64,000 bases of DNA from Deinococcales bacterium (GTDB lineage Bacteria > Deinococcota > Deinococci > Deinococcales > JAAFIG01): contig JANXTZ010000037.1 of NCBI GenBank assembly GCA_025352125.1, forward strand, positions 1 to 64,000. Direction: 5' to 3'. The notes under the pieces are model-generated. The model worked only from the letters and a program-made list of their open reading frames with translations, was not told the origin of the DNA and searched no databases. This document shows positions 25,556-33,773 of this stretch, piece by piece. A program made the translations under genes and the position numbers. Position 1 is the first letter of the stretch; every line of letters begins with the position of its first letter.

Positions 25556-27769
25556 ATGAAACGATTCGGACTCCGCCCGCTAATGCCGATTCTTTTGATG
25601 CTATTGATGGCTTGCAATCCGTCAACAGAACCAATTAAATCCTTCAGTCTCAGCATTGACCCTGCCAATCTCAGTCTTGGTCAAGGTGCATCTGAGACGG
25701 TCAATGTGAGCTTGGAGCGAACGAATTTTACCGATCCGATTGATGTCAGTCTGCAAGGCACTGGCGGTACAGCCCTGCCAGCGGGCATCAGCGCAACATT
25801 TACCGCAAATGCCACCGGTGGCAGTTTTAACATCTCGGTTGCCAACACCACCGTCATCAAAGAACATGCGCTCGAGGTGAAAGCCGTCGGTGGGAGCATC
25901 ACCAAAACCACAGCCTTACTTTTAAATGTCACCGCACCAGCCGCCAGTGATTTGACCCTCGAGTTAAACCCCAGCGATTTAACGGTCACTCAAGGTCAAG
26001 CGGGTACGGTTGCCGTGATTTTAACGCGCACCAACCTGACTGGCGATGCAGTCATCAGCTTGCAAGGGACGGGTGGCGCAGCTTTACCAACAGGAATTTC
26101 GTCGGCAGGAACAACCATTGCCGCAACCACGGGAAGCCTGGCGATCAATGTCGCCGCCAATGTTGGAGTGAACACGTACTCGCTCGAGATTAAAGCCGTG
26201 ACTGGCAGCATCACCAAAATGAAACCCTTGACTTTGAAGGTCGTCGCCCCCGCCGCCTCAGATTTTTCCGTCACGAGCCTTGTTCCCGACAAACTCAGCC
26301 TCGAGCAAGGGAAATCGGGCAGCACGGTAATTAACTTGACCCGCAATAATTTGACAGCCGACATCGTGCTGAGCTTACAAAGTCAGGGGGGCGCAGGTTT
26401 ACCCGCAGGCATCACCGCCGCGAACCTCACGGTGACGGGCAATTCAGGAACGTTAAGCATCTCAACAACCGCCGCCCTTGCTCCCAAAGACTACGCGCTC
26501 GAGGTCAAAGCCGTCAGTGGCAACTTGACCAAAACAACACCATTTACCCTGACCGTCACTGCCATAGCAGTCCCATCAGACTTCACGCTCTCGAGCAACC
26601 CGAGCAGTTTGGGTCTTGAACAGGGCAAATCTGGCACGACTGCCATCACCATCGTTCGCACCAATTTGTCGGCAACCATTGATGTCGTTTTGCAAGGTGT
26701 GGGTGGCGCTACCCTGCCAACCGGCATCAGCTCGAGTTTCGCAGCCTCGAGCACTGGCGGCACATTAACTGTGAACGCAACCGCCAGCGCCGCCTTACAG
26801 AACGACACCAGCCTCGAAATCAAAGCTGCCAGTGGCACGATTGTCAAGACAACACCATTCAAGTTGACAATCACGCCCAAACCCGATTTCACATTGACAA
26901 CCGGCACTCCGACCTTGACCATCGAGCCAACTTTTTCAAAACCACTTGGTGTCACCTTGACTGGCAACAATGTGAGTACTTCTGTCACCGTCAGCTTGCA
27001 GGGGACAAACGGTGCACCTTTGCCCACAGGCATTACAGCCGCACCAGTTAACATTACAGGCAACAATGCTGATGTCCTTAACATTGTCGTCACAACCAAC
27101 AATGCGAGCACTCAAGATTTTAGCCTCGAGATCAAGGCTGTGGGTGGTGGTGTGACCAAAACCACAGCTGTAACGTTGACGATCTTGGCAGCCCCATTTG
27201 CCGTGAACAAAGCCACCCAAACGATTATTGGATGGAAACCAGGCGAGCTTGGAGATTTGTTATCGGCAACTTCGGACAATCCAACGATTGCCAATTACAC
27301 GACGCCAATTGATGGTACCGGCTTGGTTAGTTACGAGCTGCCCATTCCCACAGTCTTAAGCGCTCCTTCAACATTGCTTGCGACGTACTGCCCCAATACG
27401 ACAAACCTGACCTTCAGCTCGAGTACGGTCAAAGGTTCGGAACGTCAATTTGGTGCTCCGAACAGTGCAAAAACAACCTACGGGTCTTTAATCATCAGCA
27501 ACGACACCATTACCAGTCCACCAAAACTAGGACTCGAGCAAGCCTTTGTGGTGTATCTGGACGGCGATGTCAACGTCACTGGAACATGTCAAAACTCGAG
27601 TGGAATCATTGTTAACGTCAATGTCAACGCACAGCTCAAACAAGGTTGGAACATTCTGGTTGGCAAAGTGATCACCGTCAGCAGTGCAGCCATTCCTGTA
27701 GTTGGTGTCGAAGTCACCAGCCGCACCACCGTTCCCGCCAGGTACGCTTGGCGTTACTACCCGCGCTAA
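25556..27769 (+). CDS. Repeat lipoprotein with five beta-sandwich-like units
   Basis: 737 residues. Signal peptide ending LLMLLMAC, Cys20 as lipid site. Five consecutive repeats of about 92 residues from residue 30 to 540; each carries L-x-L-x-QG, an (I/V)-x-LQG-x-GG-x-x-LP-x-GI core and a LE(V/I)KAV-x-G-x-x-TKTT end. The last 190 residues are a separate module ending in QGWNILVGKV. ATG 25556 has AAGGGG upstream; TATAGT at 25515-25520 is a possible -10 box. Likely surface-exposed; function unknown. Confidence 0.8.
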   Translation: MKRFGLRPLMPILLMLLMACNPSTEPIKSFSLSIDPANLSLGQGASETVNVSLERTNFTDPIDVSLQGTGGTALPAGISATFTANATGGSFNISVANTTVIKEHALEVKAVGGSITKTTALLLNVTAPAASDLTLELNPSDLTVTQGQAGTVAVILTRTNLTGDAVISLQGTGGAALPTGISSAGTTIAATTGSLAINVAANVGVNTYSLEIKAVTGSITKMKPLTLKVVAPAASDFSVTSLVPDKLSLEQGKSGSTVINLTRNNLTADIVLSLQSQGGAGLPAGITAANLTVTGNSGTLSISTTAALAPKDYALEVKAVSGNLTKTTPFTLTVTAIAVPSDFTLSSNPSSLGLEQGKSGTTAITIVRTNLSATIDVVLQGVGGATLPTGISSSFAASSTGGTLTVNATASAALQNDTSLEIKAASGTIVKTTPFKLTITPKPDFTLTTGTPTLTIEPTFSKPLGVTLTGNNVSTSVTVSLQGTNGAPLPTGITAAPVNITGNNADVLNIVVTTNNASTQDFSLEIKAVGGGVTKTTAVTLTILAAPFAVNKATQTIIGWKPGELGDLLSATSDNPTIANYTTPIDGTGLVSYELPIPTVLSAPSTLLATYCPNTTNLTFSSSTVKGSERQFGAPNSAKTTYGSLIISNDTITSPPKLGLEQAFVVYLDGDVNVTGTCQNSSGIIVNVNVNAQLKQGWNILVGKVITVSSAAIPVVGVEVTSRTTVPARYAWRYYPR

Positions 27770-27785
27770 AGTTTATAGCGACTTC

Positions 27786-27820
27786 AAAGCTCGAGAAACC
27801 AGATGGTTTCTCGAGCTTTT
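27786..27820 (+). terminator. Strong terminator with CTCGAG in both stem arms
   Basis: A 16-bp perfect stem (27786-27801 with 27804-27819), loop GA, followed by T. Each arm contains CTCGAG. Confidence 0.85.
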
Positions 27821-27875
27821 GACTTAAATCAGGGCATCCGCATCGCAAACTGCACATTAAATACCAAGGCACGGG

Positions 27876-27881
27876 TATGCT
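27876..27881 (+). promoter_or_regulatory. -10 box of the Nudix gene (leaderless)
   Basis: TATGCT six bases before ATG 27888, no SD sequence. Confidence 0.5.
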
Positions 27882-27887
27882 CGAGTC

Positions 27888-28373
27888 ATGTCAAACCGTA
27901 AAACCATTTATGAGGGTCGTGTGGTCAGGCTCGAGATTGAAAATGGGAAATGGGAAATTGTAAGACACAAAGCCGCCGTGGCGATCCTAGCCATTCAGGA
28001 TGGTAAAATGCTGATGGTCAAACAATACCGACCCGCCATTGAGGCGTTCACGCTCGAGATTCCGGCGGGTTTAATCGAGGACGGGGAGGACGTGTTGACG
28101 GCTGCGGCTCGAGAGTTTGCGGAAGAATGCAGTTTGGGCGGAGACTTAAAAGTCTTGTCCCGTTTTTACAGCTCGCCTGGGTTTACCGATGAACTGCTTC
28201 ATTTGGTACACGCGACAAACCTGAATGAGGCTTTTGGCACGCCCGATGAGGACGAGGACATCACACTCGAGTGGATTGCGCCAAAAGATTTGATTGCAGG
28301 GGCGCTCGAGGGGAGCGTTCGGACTTCATCGCCAGGGATTGCCGCCGCGTATTATGCGCTGAGCATGGTGTAA
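27888..28373 (+). CDS. Nudix hydrolase, ADP-ribose pyrophosphatase type
   Basis: 161 residues. Nudix box reads [21 protein letters not shown] (about residues 61-82), with [18 protein letters not shown] upstream as in ADP-ribose/GDP-mannose hydrolases. Cleaves nucleoside diphosphate derivatives, probably ADP-ribose to AMP and ribose 5-phosphate. Cys replaces the usual Gly after EE. Cytoplasmic. Confidence 0.88.
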   Translation: MSNRKTIYEGRVVRLEIENGKWEIVRHKAAVAILAIQDGKMLMVKQYRPAIEAFTLEIPAGLIEDGEDVLTAAAREFAEECSLGGDLKVLSRFYSSPGFTDELLHLVHATNLNEAFGTPDEDEDITLEWIAPKDLIAGALEGSVRTSSPGIAAAYYALSMV

Positions 28374-28378
28374 AAATC

Positions 28379-28398
28379 TTATCCACAGCTTATCCACA
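28379..28398 (+). promoter_or_regulatory. Two perfect DnaA boxes in tandem
   Basis: TTATCCACA at 28379-28387 and again at 28390-28398, direct repeats two bases apart, in the 42-bp gap between the Nudix gene and the leader ORF. No AT-rich unwinding region or dnaA/dnaN nearby, so a regulatory or titration site is likelier than an origin. Confidence 0.7.
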
Positions 28399-28415
28399 GG
28401 CTCACAGGAGAACCC

Positions 28416-28451
28416 ATGAACAGCCCTTTAAAACCTCGAGCCAAAACATGA
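28416..28451 (+). CDS. Possible 11-residue leader peptide upstream of the racemase gene
   Basis: ATG 28416 follows AGGAG (28406-28410) by five bases and encodes [11 protein letters not shown]. Its TGA overlaps the next start codon in ATGA (28448-28451), so ribosomes could pass directly to the racemase gene. No run of a single amino acid, so not a classical attenuator. The racemase ATG has no SD of its own. Confidence 0.45.
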   Translation: MNSPLKPRAKT

Positions 28452-29554
28452 AACTCGAGCGTGCCGAATTGCGCGTGGTCACGCTGCCCTTAAAATTCAG
28501 GTTTGAAACCTCGATGGGCGTCGAAACCGAAAAAGTGTTTCCCTTGTTGCGTTTGCGCTCAAACGGACTTGAGGGGGTCGCAGAGGGTGTGATGGACGAC
28601 AGGTTGCCCGTATTCAGGGAAGAGACGGTACAAAGCGCCATGACCTTTCTCGAGGAATTTTTGCCCAGAATGATCGGGCTTGAATTTCCCAACCCTGAAG
28701 CCGTGGCGCGTTACCTCGAGCCGTACCGTGGCAACCACATGGCGAAGGCAGTTATCGAAATGGCATTCTGGGATTTGTGGGCGCGACATTTGGGACAACC
28801 CTTGCATCGTTTGCTGGGTGGGGTGCGCGACGCGATTCCAGTCGGGGTCAGCATCGGCATTCAAAAAGACATTGCTGCCACGCTCGAGCTGGTGGCAGAT
28901 CATGTCGCGCAGGGTTACAAGCGCGTGAAACTCAAGATCAAACCAGGCTGGGATATCCAGCATGTGACGGCGGTAAGATCAGCCTTTGTGAACATCAACC
29001 TGACCGTGGATGCCAACAGCGCCTATTCGCTCGCCGATGCTCGAGTCTTTCAGGCGCTGGATACATTGCAACTTGATTACATCGAGCAACCACTGGCTTG
29101 GAACGACCTTCACGACCACGCCAAACTCCAAGCCATGATGAATACGCCGCTGTGTCTGGATGAAAGCATCTCGAGCGCCCAAGATGCCCGTAAGGCGCTT
29201 GAAAGCAAGGCGTGCCGCGTGATCAACATTAAAGTCGGACGGGTTGGTGGACACCTCGAGGCGAGACGCGTCCATGATGTTGCTGCGGCTTTTGGAGCGC
29301 CGGTCTGGTGTGGTGGGATGCTCGAGTCTGGCATTGGAAGGGCGCACAACATTCACCTGAGCAGCCTGGCAAATTTTAGCAAACCAGGCGACACCAGTTC
29401 CGCCAGTCGGTATTTTGACACCGACATCATCAACGAGCCGCTCGAGGTGACAGACGGTCTGATGCCGATTCCGGCTGGGGCTGGCATTGGCGTGAGCTTG
29501 AACGAGGTGGTTCTCGAGACGGTGACACTGCAAAAACAGGAATTTGGCGCGTGA
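28448..29554 (+). CDS. N-succinylamino acid racemase / o-succinylbenzoate synthase (enolase superfamily)
   Basis: 368 residues from ATG 28448. Enolase-superfamily features: Lys pair in [12 protein letters not shown], metal ligands in [16 protein letters not shown] and [20 protein letters not shown], then the second catalytic Lys in [10 protein letters not shown]. Homologues either make o-succinylbenzoate for menaquinone or racemise N-succinyl amino acids. The adjacent GNAT gene, overlapped by four bases, favours racemase in a D- to L-amino-acid route. No other men gene is here. Confidence 0.85.
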   Translation: MKLERAELRVVTLPLKFRFETSMGVETEKVFPLLRLRSNGLEGVAEGVMDDRLPVFREETVQSAMTFLEEFLPRMIGLEFPNPEAVARYLEPYRGNHMAKAVIEMAFWDLWARHLGQPLHRLLGGVRDAIPVGVSIGIQKDIAATLELVADHVAQGYKRVKLKIKPGWDIQHVTAVRSAFVNINLTVDANSAYSLADARVFQALDTLQLDYIEQPLAWNDLHDHAKLQAMMNTPLCLDESISSAQDARKALESKACRVINIKVGRVGGHLEARRVHDVAAAFGAPVWCGGMLESGIGRAHNIHLSSLANFSKPGDTSSASRYFDTDIINEPLEVTDGLMPIPAGAGIGVSLNEVVLETVTLQKQEFGA

Positions 29555-30330
29555 ATTACGAACTGCGTGAAATCACTGGCAACCTGGAAATGCAAGAACT
29601 CGCGGCGCTCGAGCGTCAAATCTGGAATTCGGACCATGTGCCAGCCGAACTGTACCGCGCCATGCAAGATGAGGGCGCACTGCTGGCGGGGGCATTCACC
29701 AATGACAACATTTTGGTTGCGTTCGTGTTTGGATTTCCAACCCGTATTCCAGGCGTCCAACACTCGCACAGTCTAGGCGTGAAACTCGAGCATCGGGCGG
29801 CGGGATTGGGCGCGAAACTGAAATGGTTTCAACGCGATTGGTGCTTGGCAAAAAAAATTCACACCGTGCGTTGGACGTATGATCCACTGCGGCTTGCGAA
29901 CGCAAAGCTCAACATCGCCAAACTTGGGGCAACCGCCAGCCAGTATCTCGAGAATTACTACGGCACATTAACAGGCATCAACGCTGGCGCACCGTCGGAC
30001 CGTGTGATGGCTGAGTGGGTGTTAAACGACCCTCGAGTGATGGCGCGGCACTTTGGAGAGCCAAGAACCATTCCCGATGCGCCAGAGATCAACACAGTCA
30101 ATGACGAGCACCCGCTTGAGATCAACCTCGAGCTTCAAACCCCGTACCTGAAAATGCGCTTGCCTCAAGATTACTCGAGCATCCTGAGCGAGAACCCAGA
30201 TTTGGCGCTAGGGTGGCGCTTGCACGGACGCGAAATCTTGCAACACTATTTTGCCCAGGGGTACCGGATTGCAGAATTTACGCTTCTTGGTGGTGCTGGG
30301 TACTTGCTCGAGAAAATGCCTCAAAGCTGA
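29551..30330 (+). CDS. GNAT-family acyltransferase (COG3375 type), probable N-succinyltransferase
   Basis: 259 residues, GTG 29551 overlapping the racemase stop in GTGA. The N-terminal GNAT fold has [22 protein letters not shown] and an acyl-CoA loop-like [11 protein letters not shown] (about 85-95). Genes of this type accompany N-succinylamino acid racemases; there the transferase succinylates D-amino acids so that the racemase and a desuccinylase yield L-forms. Assignment of succinyl-CoA as donor is by context only. Confidence 0.7.
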   Translation: MNYELREITGNLEMQELAALERQIWNSDHVPAELYRAMQDEGALLAGAFTNDNILVAFVFGFPTRIPGVQHSHSLGVKLEHRAAGLGAKLKWFQRDWCLAKKIHTVRWTYDPLRLANAKLNIAKLGATASQYLENYYGTLTGINAGAPSDRVMAEWVLNDPRVMARHFGEPRTIPDAPEINTVNDEHPLEINLELQTPYLKMRLPQDYSSILSENPDLALGWRLHGREILQHYFAQGYRIAEFTLLGGAGYLLEKMPQS

Positions 30331-30340
30331 ATCCCGAGCA

Positions 30341-30526
30341 TTACCAGGCTTCGGGTTTGCGGTACGCGATCAAGGCACTGTAAACGACAGTGCCATTGGC
30401 TAAAACCGTGGTCGAAAAATTGATGTGACCCAACACCACATCCGGTCCGAGGTCGTGAACAAAACGGTTCAGGCGTTCTTCAAAAATGTCGCTGTCGGGT
30501 GAGGTGATCAGTTTGAACTCGGTCAT
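30341..30526 (-). CDS. Small Cse60-like protein
   Basis: 61 residues. The pattern (short beta, acidic helix FEERLNRFVHDL, then HINFSTTV and YSALIAYR) resembles the Cse60 family first named in Bacillus sporulation. This organism is not expected to sporulate, so the name is not a function. ATG 30526 has CATAAT seven bases upstream, and that box contains the TAA stop of the preceding GDPD gene. Confidence 0.55.
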   Translation of the reverse strand: MTEFKLITSPDSDIFEERLNRFVHDLGPDVVLGHINFSTTVLANGTVVYSALIAYRKPEAW

Positions 30527-30534
30527 GAGATTAA

Positions 30535-31284
30535 TTATGACGGATTTTGCAGACTCGAGTTGTGCGTTTTAAGCGTGCGTCCTGCGGCGATCAGCAACAC
30601 TTCTGGGAAATTCCCGATCAGCGCATTCACGCCCAGCGCAATCATGTCCTGGGCAATCTCGAGGTCGTTGACCGTCCAGGTGTTGACCTTCCAACCGCGC
30701 TTTTTGGCGCGTCGCATCAATTCTGGCGTCACGTCGGCATGGTACGGATGCAAGGCTTTGACGCCCAGCAGCACGGCGCTCCAACCATTCTCGAGCAACC
30801 ATTTTGGTTCGGTGCGGTTCTCATACAATAAACCTGTCTCGAGTCCAGAATCGGCAAACCGCACCCGCGCCAGACTGGCGGGGTTAAAACTCGAGACAAT
30901 CACATTGCTGCGCATTCCAGTCGCCGCGATACACTTCACCGTCTCGAGTTCGCGGTTGTCGCTTGATAAGCCGCTGGATTTGATTTCGACATTGACGAAC
31001 GCGTTAACACTTTTCGCCCACTCGAGCACATCCGTTAACCTTGGGGTGCGTCCGTTCATGGGCAGGATGGCGGCTTCAACCTCCTTGGCATTTAACGCAG
31101 CAATAAGGCGACCATCGGGCAGGTGAAAGTCGTGATGAACAACAAGCACACCGTCAAAGGTGCGTTGAACATCCAACTCCACGCCGTCAAGCCCCGCGTC
31201 CATCGCTGCCTGAAAAGACGGAAGCGTGTTCTCCCTGGCGATATTCGGGCTGCCACGGTGTCCGAGCAACATCACAGATTTCAT
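30535..31284 (-). CDS. Glycerophosphodiester phosphodiesterase
   Basis: 249 residues. GDPD signature: LGHRGSPNIARENTLPSF (7-24) with catalytic His, GLDGVELDVQRTFDGVLVVHHD (metal Glu/Asp and second His) and a TIM-barrel length. Hydrolyses deacylated phospholipids to glycerol 3-phosphate and an alcohol. No signal peptide, so cytoplasmic. Start ATG 31284 set by TAAACT. Confidence 0.92.
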   Translation of the reverse strand: MKSVMLLGHRGSPNIARENTLPSFQAAMDAGLDGVELDVQRTFDGVLVVHHDFHLPDGRLIAALNAKEVEAAILPMNGRTPRLTDVLEWAKSVNAFVNVEIKSSGLSSDNRELETVKCIAATGMRSNVIVSSFNPASLARVRFADSGLETGLLYENRTEPKWLLENGWSAVLLGVKALHPYHADVTPELMRRAKKRGWKVNTWTVNDLEIAQDMIALGVNALIGNFPEVLLIAAGRTLKTHNSSLQNPS

Positions 31285-31290
31285 GGCTCG

Positions 31291-31296
31291 AGTTTA
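31291..31296 (-). promoter_or_regulatory. -10 box of the GDPD gene (leaderless)
   Basis: TAAACT six bases before ATG 31284, no SD sequence. Confidence 0.6.
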
Positions 31297-31327
31297 CAGC
31301 CAGCGCACAATGGAACGGTCAGATGCA

Positions 31328-31362
31328 AATTAAAGAGCACCCTCAAGAATCTCGAGGGTGCT
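31328..31362 (-). terminator. Terminator of the FN3 lipoprotein gene
   Basis: AGCACCCTC/GAGGGTGCT (31362-31354 with 31344-31336) followed on the minus strand by TCTTTAATTT. CTCGAG straddles the stem and loop. Confidence 0.75.
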
Positions 31363-31379
31363 TGCTGGTGTGCTTTCGT

Positions 31380-32675
31380 TTAAGGAACAGTTACTGAAAT
31401 ACTGGTTGACACTCCTGTTGGGCAACCATCGGCGTTCAAATCAACACTGTATGTGCCAGTGGCGACACTCGAGCCAACGGTCAGCGCCAAGCTGCTGGTG
31501 GTGCCCGTGGTGCTGTTCGGGGTGAACACCCCCGAGATCGTGGTGCTCGAGGCAGCGCCCACCGAAGTTCCTGCGACACTCAACACCAGTGCTTGTGTGC
31601 AATTTGCGCCACGTTCAAACTCGAGGTCGACGGATTTGCTCGAACCTTTGGCAATGTTTTCGTCGTGCGGAATGCCCTGGGTTGGGAAGAGAATGTTCAA
31701 CCCATTTGGGTTGAGGTCGCTGGTGCTGAAAATAAAACCACTTTCCGCGCCGCTGCTGCTGATCGCACCAAACTTTGTTTTGACGCGTACCGTATAACTG
31801 GTTTTCGGATTGGAGGGAATCACTGTCGATGTGCCTGTGACCGAGATCGGATTGCCGTAATTGCCCACCCCATTGCCCAAATCAGCCGTATTCGATTTCA
31901 ACTCGAGCGTGTAACCCGTAGCGTCTGGCACGGCATCCCAGGTCAGAAACAATTTCTTGGCATAATCGCTGCGGCTTTGCGTGATGTTGGTCGTTTCAGG
32001 CAGCACTTGAAAGAACTTCTGGTCACTGGCGACAGCCCCAGAGGTGATCGTCTCGAGGATCGGGTCTGTGGAATTGATGTCGTGCGGCGCGACACTAACG
32101 TTTAAAATGTTCCAACCCTGCGCCAGGCTGACATTGTTGTAGGTATACGTGTACTTTGGTGTGCCTGTCGTGGTGGTGCAAGTGCCGCTGATGGTCGTGT
32201 CTTTGCTGGCGTAAAGACGCAGCGTGCTGTTGCTGCCAGGATCAAAAAACAAAGCCGATGCTTGAGACTTGTTCGCCTGATAGACAGCACCACCGTTCAA
32301 GGACAGATTGAGGTTGCTGGTCAACAGAACGGTCACGGCTTTGCTGTCGCTGGGGGTTATGGTGATCGTGCCACCGCTGCAACTGCCCAAGCCGGTCGAG
32401 CCATCACTGAGTTCTGCCGCCGTGGGCGTGGGCAACACCAGGTTGCCGAACGAACCGTCGGCGGCAATCGGCACCGAACTGGTGGTTTGGTTGTTCGAGA
32501 AGTTGAAGACCCGAGCGTAGAGCGTGCCTGTCTTGCCCGCAATCCAGTTGGAAATTGTGCCTGAAACGGGCGAACCGTTGGCGACCAGTGGCGGTGGGGT
32601 CGTGCCACCCCCTCCGCAAGCGCCAAGAAACGAGGTGAACGCCAAACCGAGTGCCAACATTCCAAACTTTTTCAT
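31380..32675 (-). CDS. Lipoprotein with fibronectin-type-III-like domain
   Basis: 431 residues. Signal peptide with lipobox FLGAC (Cys20), then a GGGG linker. Residues about 140-200 contain GTC and QGWNIL, a module shared with the C-terminus of the lipoprotein at 25.6 kb. An FN3-like stretch follows (LFLTWDAVPDATGYTLEL, TSYTVRVKTKFG, about 245-310), then a Ser/Thr-rich beta domain. SD GGGAGG precedes ATG 32675. Probably surface-anchored; function unknown. Confidence 0.75.
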   Translation of the reverse strand: MKKFGMLALGLAFTSFLGACGGGGTTPPPLVANGSPVSGTISNWIAGKTGTLYARVFNFSNNQTTSSVPIAADGSFGNLVLPTPTAAELSDGSTGLGSCSGGTITITPSDSKAVTVLLTSNLNLSLNGGAVYQANKSQASALFFDPGSNSTLRLYASKDTTISGTCTTTTGTPKYTYTYNNVSLAQGWNILNVSVAPHDINSTDPILETITSGAVASDQKFFQVLPETTNITQSRSDYAKKLFLTWDAVPDATGYTLELKSNTADLGNGVGNYGNPISVTGTSTVIPSNPKTSYTVRVKTKFGAISSSGAESGFIFSTSDLNPNGLNILFPTQGIPHDENIAKGSSKSVDLEFERGANCTQALVLSVAGTSVGAASSTTISGVFTPNSTTGTTSSLALTVGSSVATGTYSVDLNADGCPTGVSTSISVTVP

Positions 32676-32742
32676 ACAAAACCTCCCAGTCCAGCCCGAG
32701 TGTCTCTCGGGTGGCTTACGATGAACGAATTTTCTAGGGCTT

Positions 32743-33720
32743 TTACTTGTGGGGCGTCAGTTGCAGCGTGGTCAAACCGCGAATCACGGCTTTGCCGGCG
32801 TCACCGTTCGGGTAGGCTTGGTAGACGCTTTGATCGGGCAGGTTGAGCGCCAGTGACAGCAAGATTGGGCGAGGCTGATCGTTTGGCGCGAGCACCACGC
32901 CCAAATACTCCTGGGCGGCTTTGTTGAACGCCGAATGCCAGACTTTTAAAGAAACTGGTTTCGCGCCTGGGCAGGTCACAATTTCTTGCGGGGCAACGCC
33001 GCGTCCGCCAGAATCGGCAAATCCCGTGTCCAGCCCGAGCACCGTCAGTGGCTTGCCGCTTGCCGACTTGCCCAGCAAGACCATGACGTACGCCGAGCCG
33101 TCAACACCTTTGATCGAACATTTGTCTGATGTCATGTTGATGCTCGAGTATTTCAGTGCGATTGATCCCTCCGCCAGAATCGTGAAGGTCGAATCGTGCG
33201 GGATGCCGTCGCCGCCTTTAATCAATAACGTCTCCCCCACTCGAGCCGAGGTCAGCGTGCCTTTCCCGTCAATCACCGAGGTGTAACCGCCCGTGTCGTC
33301 TTTGATCTCGAGCGTGGAGCTAAAATTCACGTCGTAACCGATGCTCGGTGCGGGTTGGGCGGGGGTACTGGCAGCCTCGCAGGGCTTGCCGGTAATCTCG
33401 AGTTTCGTGCCGTTGAATGCAGCTTGAAATCCAAGCGCTCGAGCCGAAACAACGCCGTCCAGAAACGGTTGACGCTCACGCAACACAAAGTCCAGGGTGG
33501 TGATTTTCTCGCAGAATTTGACACTGACCTTGTTTGGGGCAAGCCCCGCCATTGATGCCCCGAGGCTGGCGAGAAATGGTCGGGCGCTGACCAAGACCGT
33601 GTTGTTTTCAACGATGGCAGGAATCGAGCTGCTTTTGCCGTTGACGACCACCGTGATGTTGGCAATTGCCAGTGCCAAACCGATGAGGAGCGCCGTAAAA
33701 ATGATTGCCAGTGTTCGCAT
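32743..33720 (-). CDS. Secreted protein with copper-amine-oxidase-N-like domain
   Basis: 325 residues from ATG 33720 (MRTLAIIFTALLIGLALAIA signal peptide; AAAGGG upstream). Residues 20-110 resemble the stalk domain seen in Cu-amine-oxidase N-terminal families (VVVNGKSSSIPAIVENNTVLVSARPF in outline), here as a stand-alone binding or structural unit. The rest is unrecognised beta-rich sequence with several Cys. Same strand and spacing as the next gene, a distant relative. Confidence 0.65.
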   Translation of the reverse strand: MRTLAIIFTALLIGLALAIANITVVVNGKSSSIPAIVENNTVLVSARPFLASLGASMAGLAPNKVSVKFCEKITTLDFVLRERQPFLDGVVSARALGFQAAFNGTKLEITGKPCEAASTPAQPAPSIGYDVNFSSTLEIKDDTGGYTSVIDGKGTLTSARVGETLLIKGGDGIPHDSTFTILAEGSIALKYSSINMTSDKCSIKGVDGSAYVMVLLGKSASGKPLTVLGLDTGFADSGGRGVAPQEIVTCPGAKPVSLKVWHSAFNKAAQEYLGVVLAPNDQPRPILLSLALNLPDQSVYQAYPNGDAGKAVIRGLTTLQLTPHK

Positions 33721-33773
33721 GTTTACCCTTTCCAAATCCAGGAATTGTGCTGTGATGTTGTTCGACAAACCCG

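Noticed and set aside
28379-28398. DnaA boxes as the chromosome origin
   Set aside because: Only two boxes, no AT-rich unwinding element, and no dnaA, dnaN or gidA nearby.
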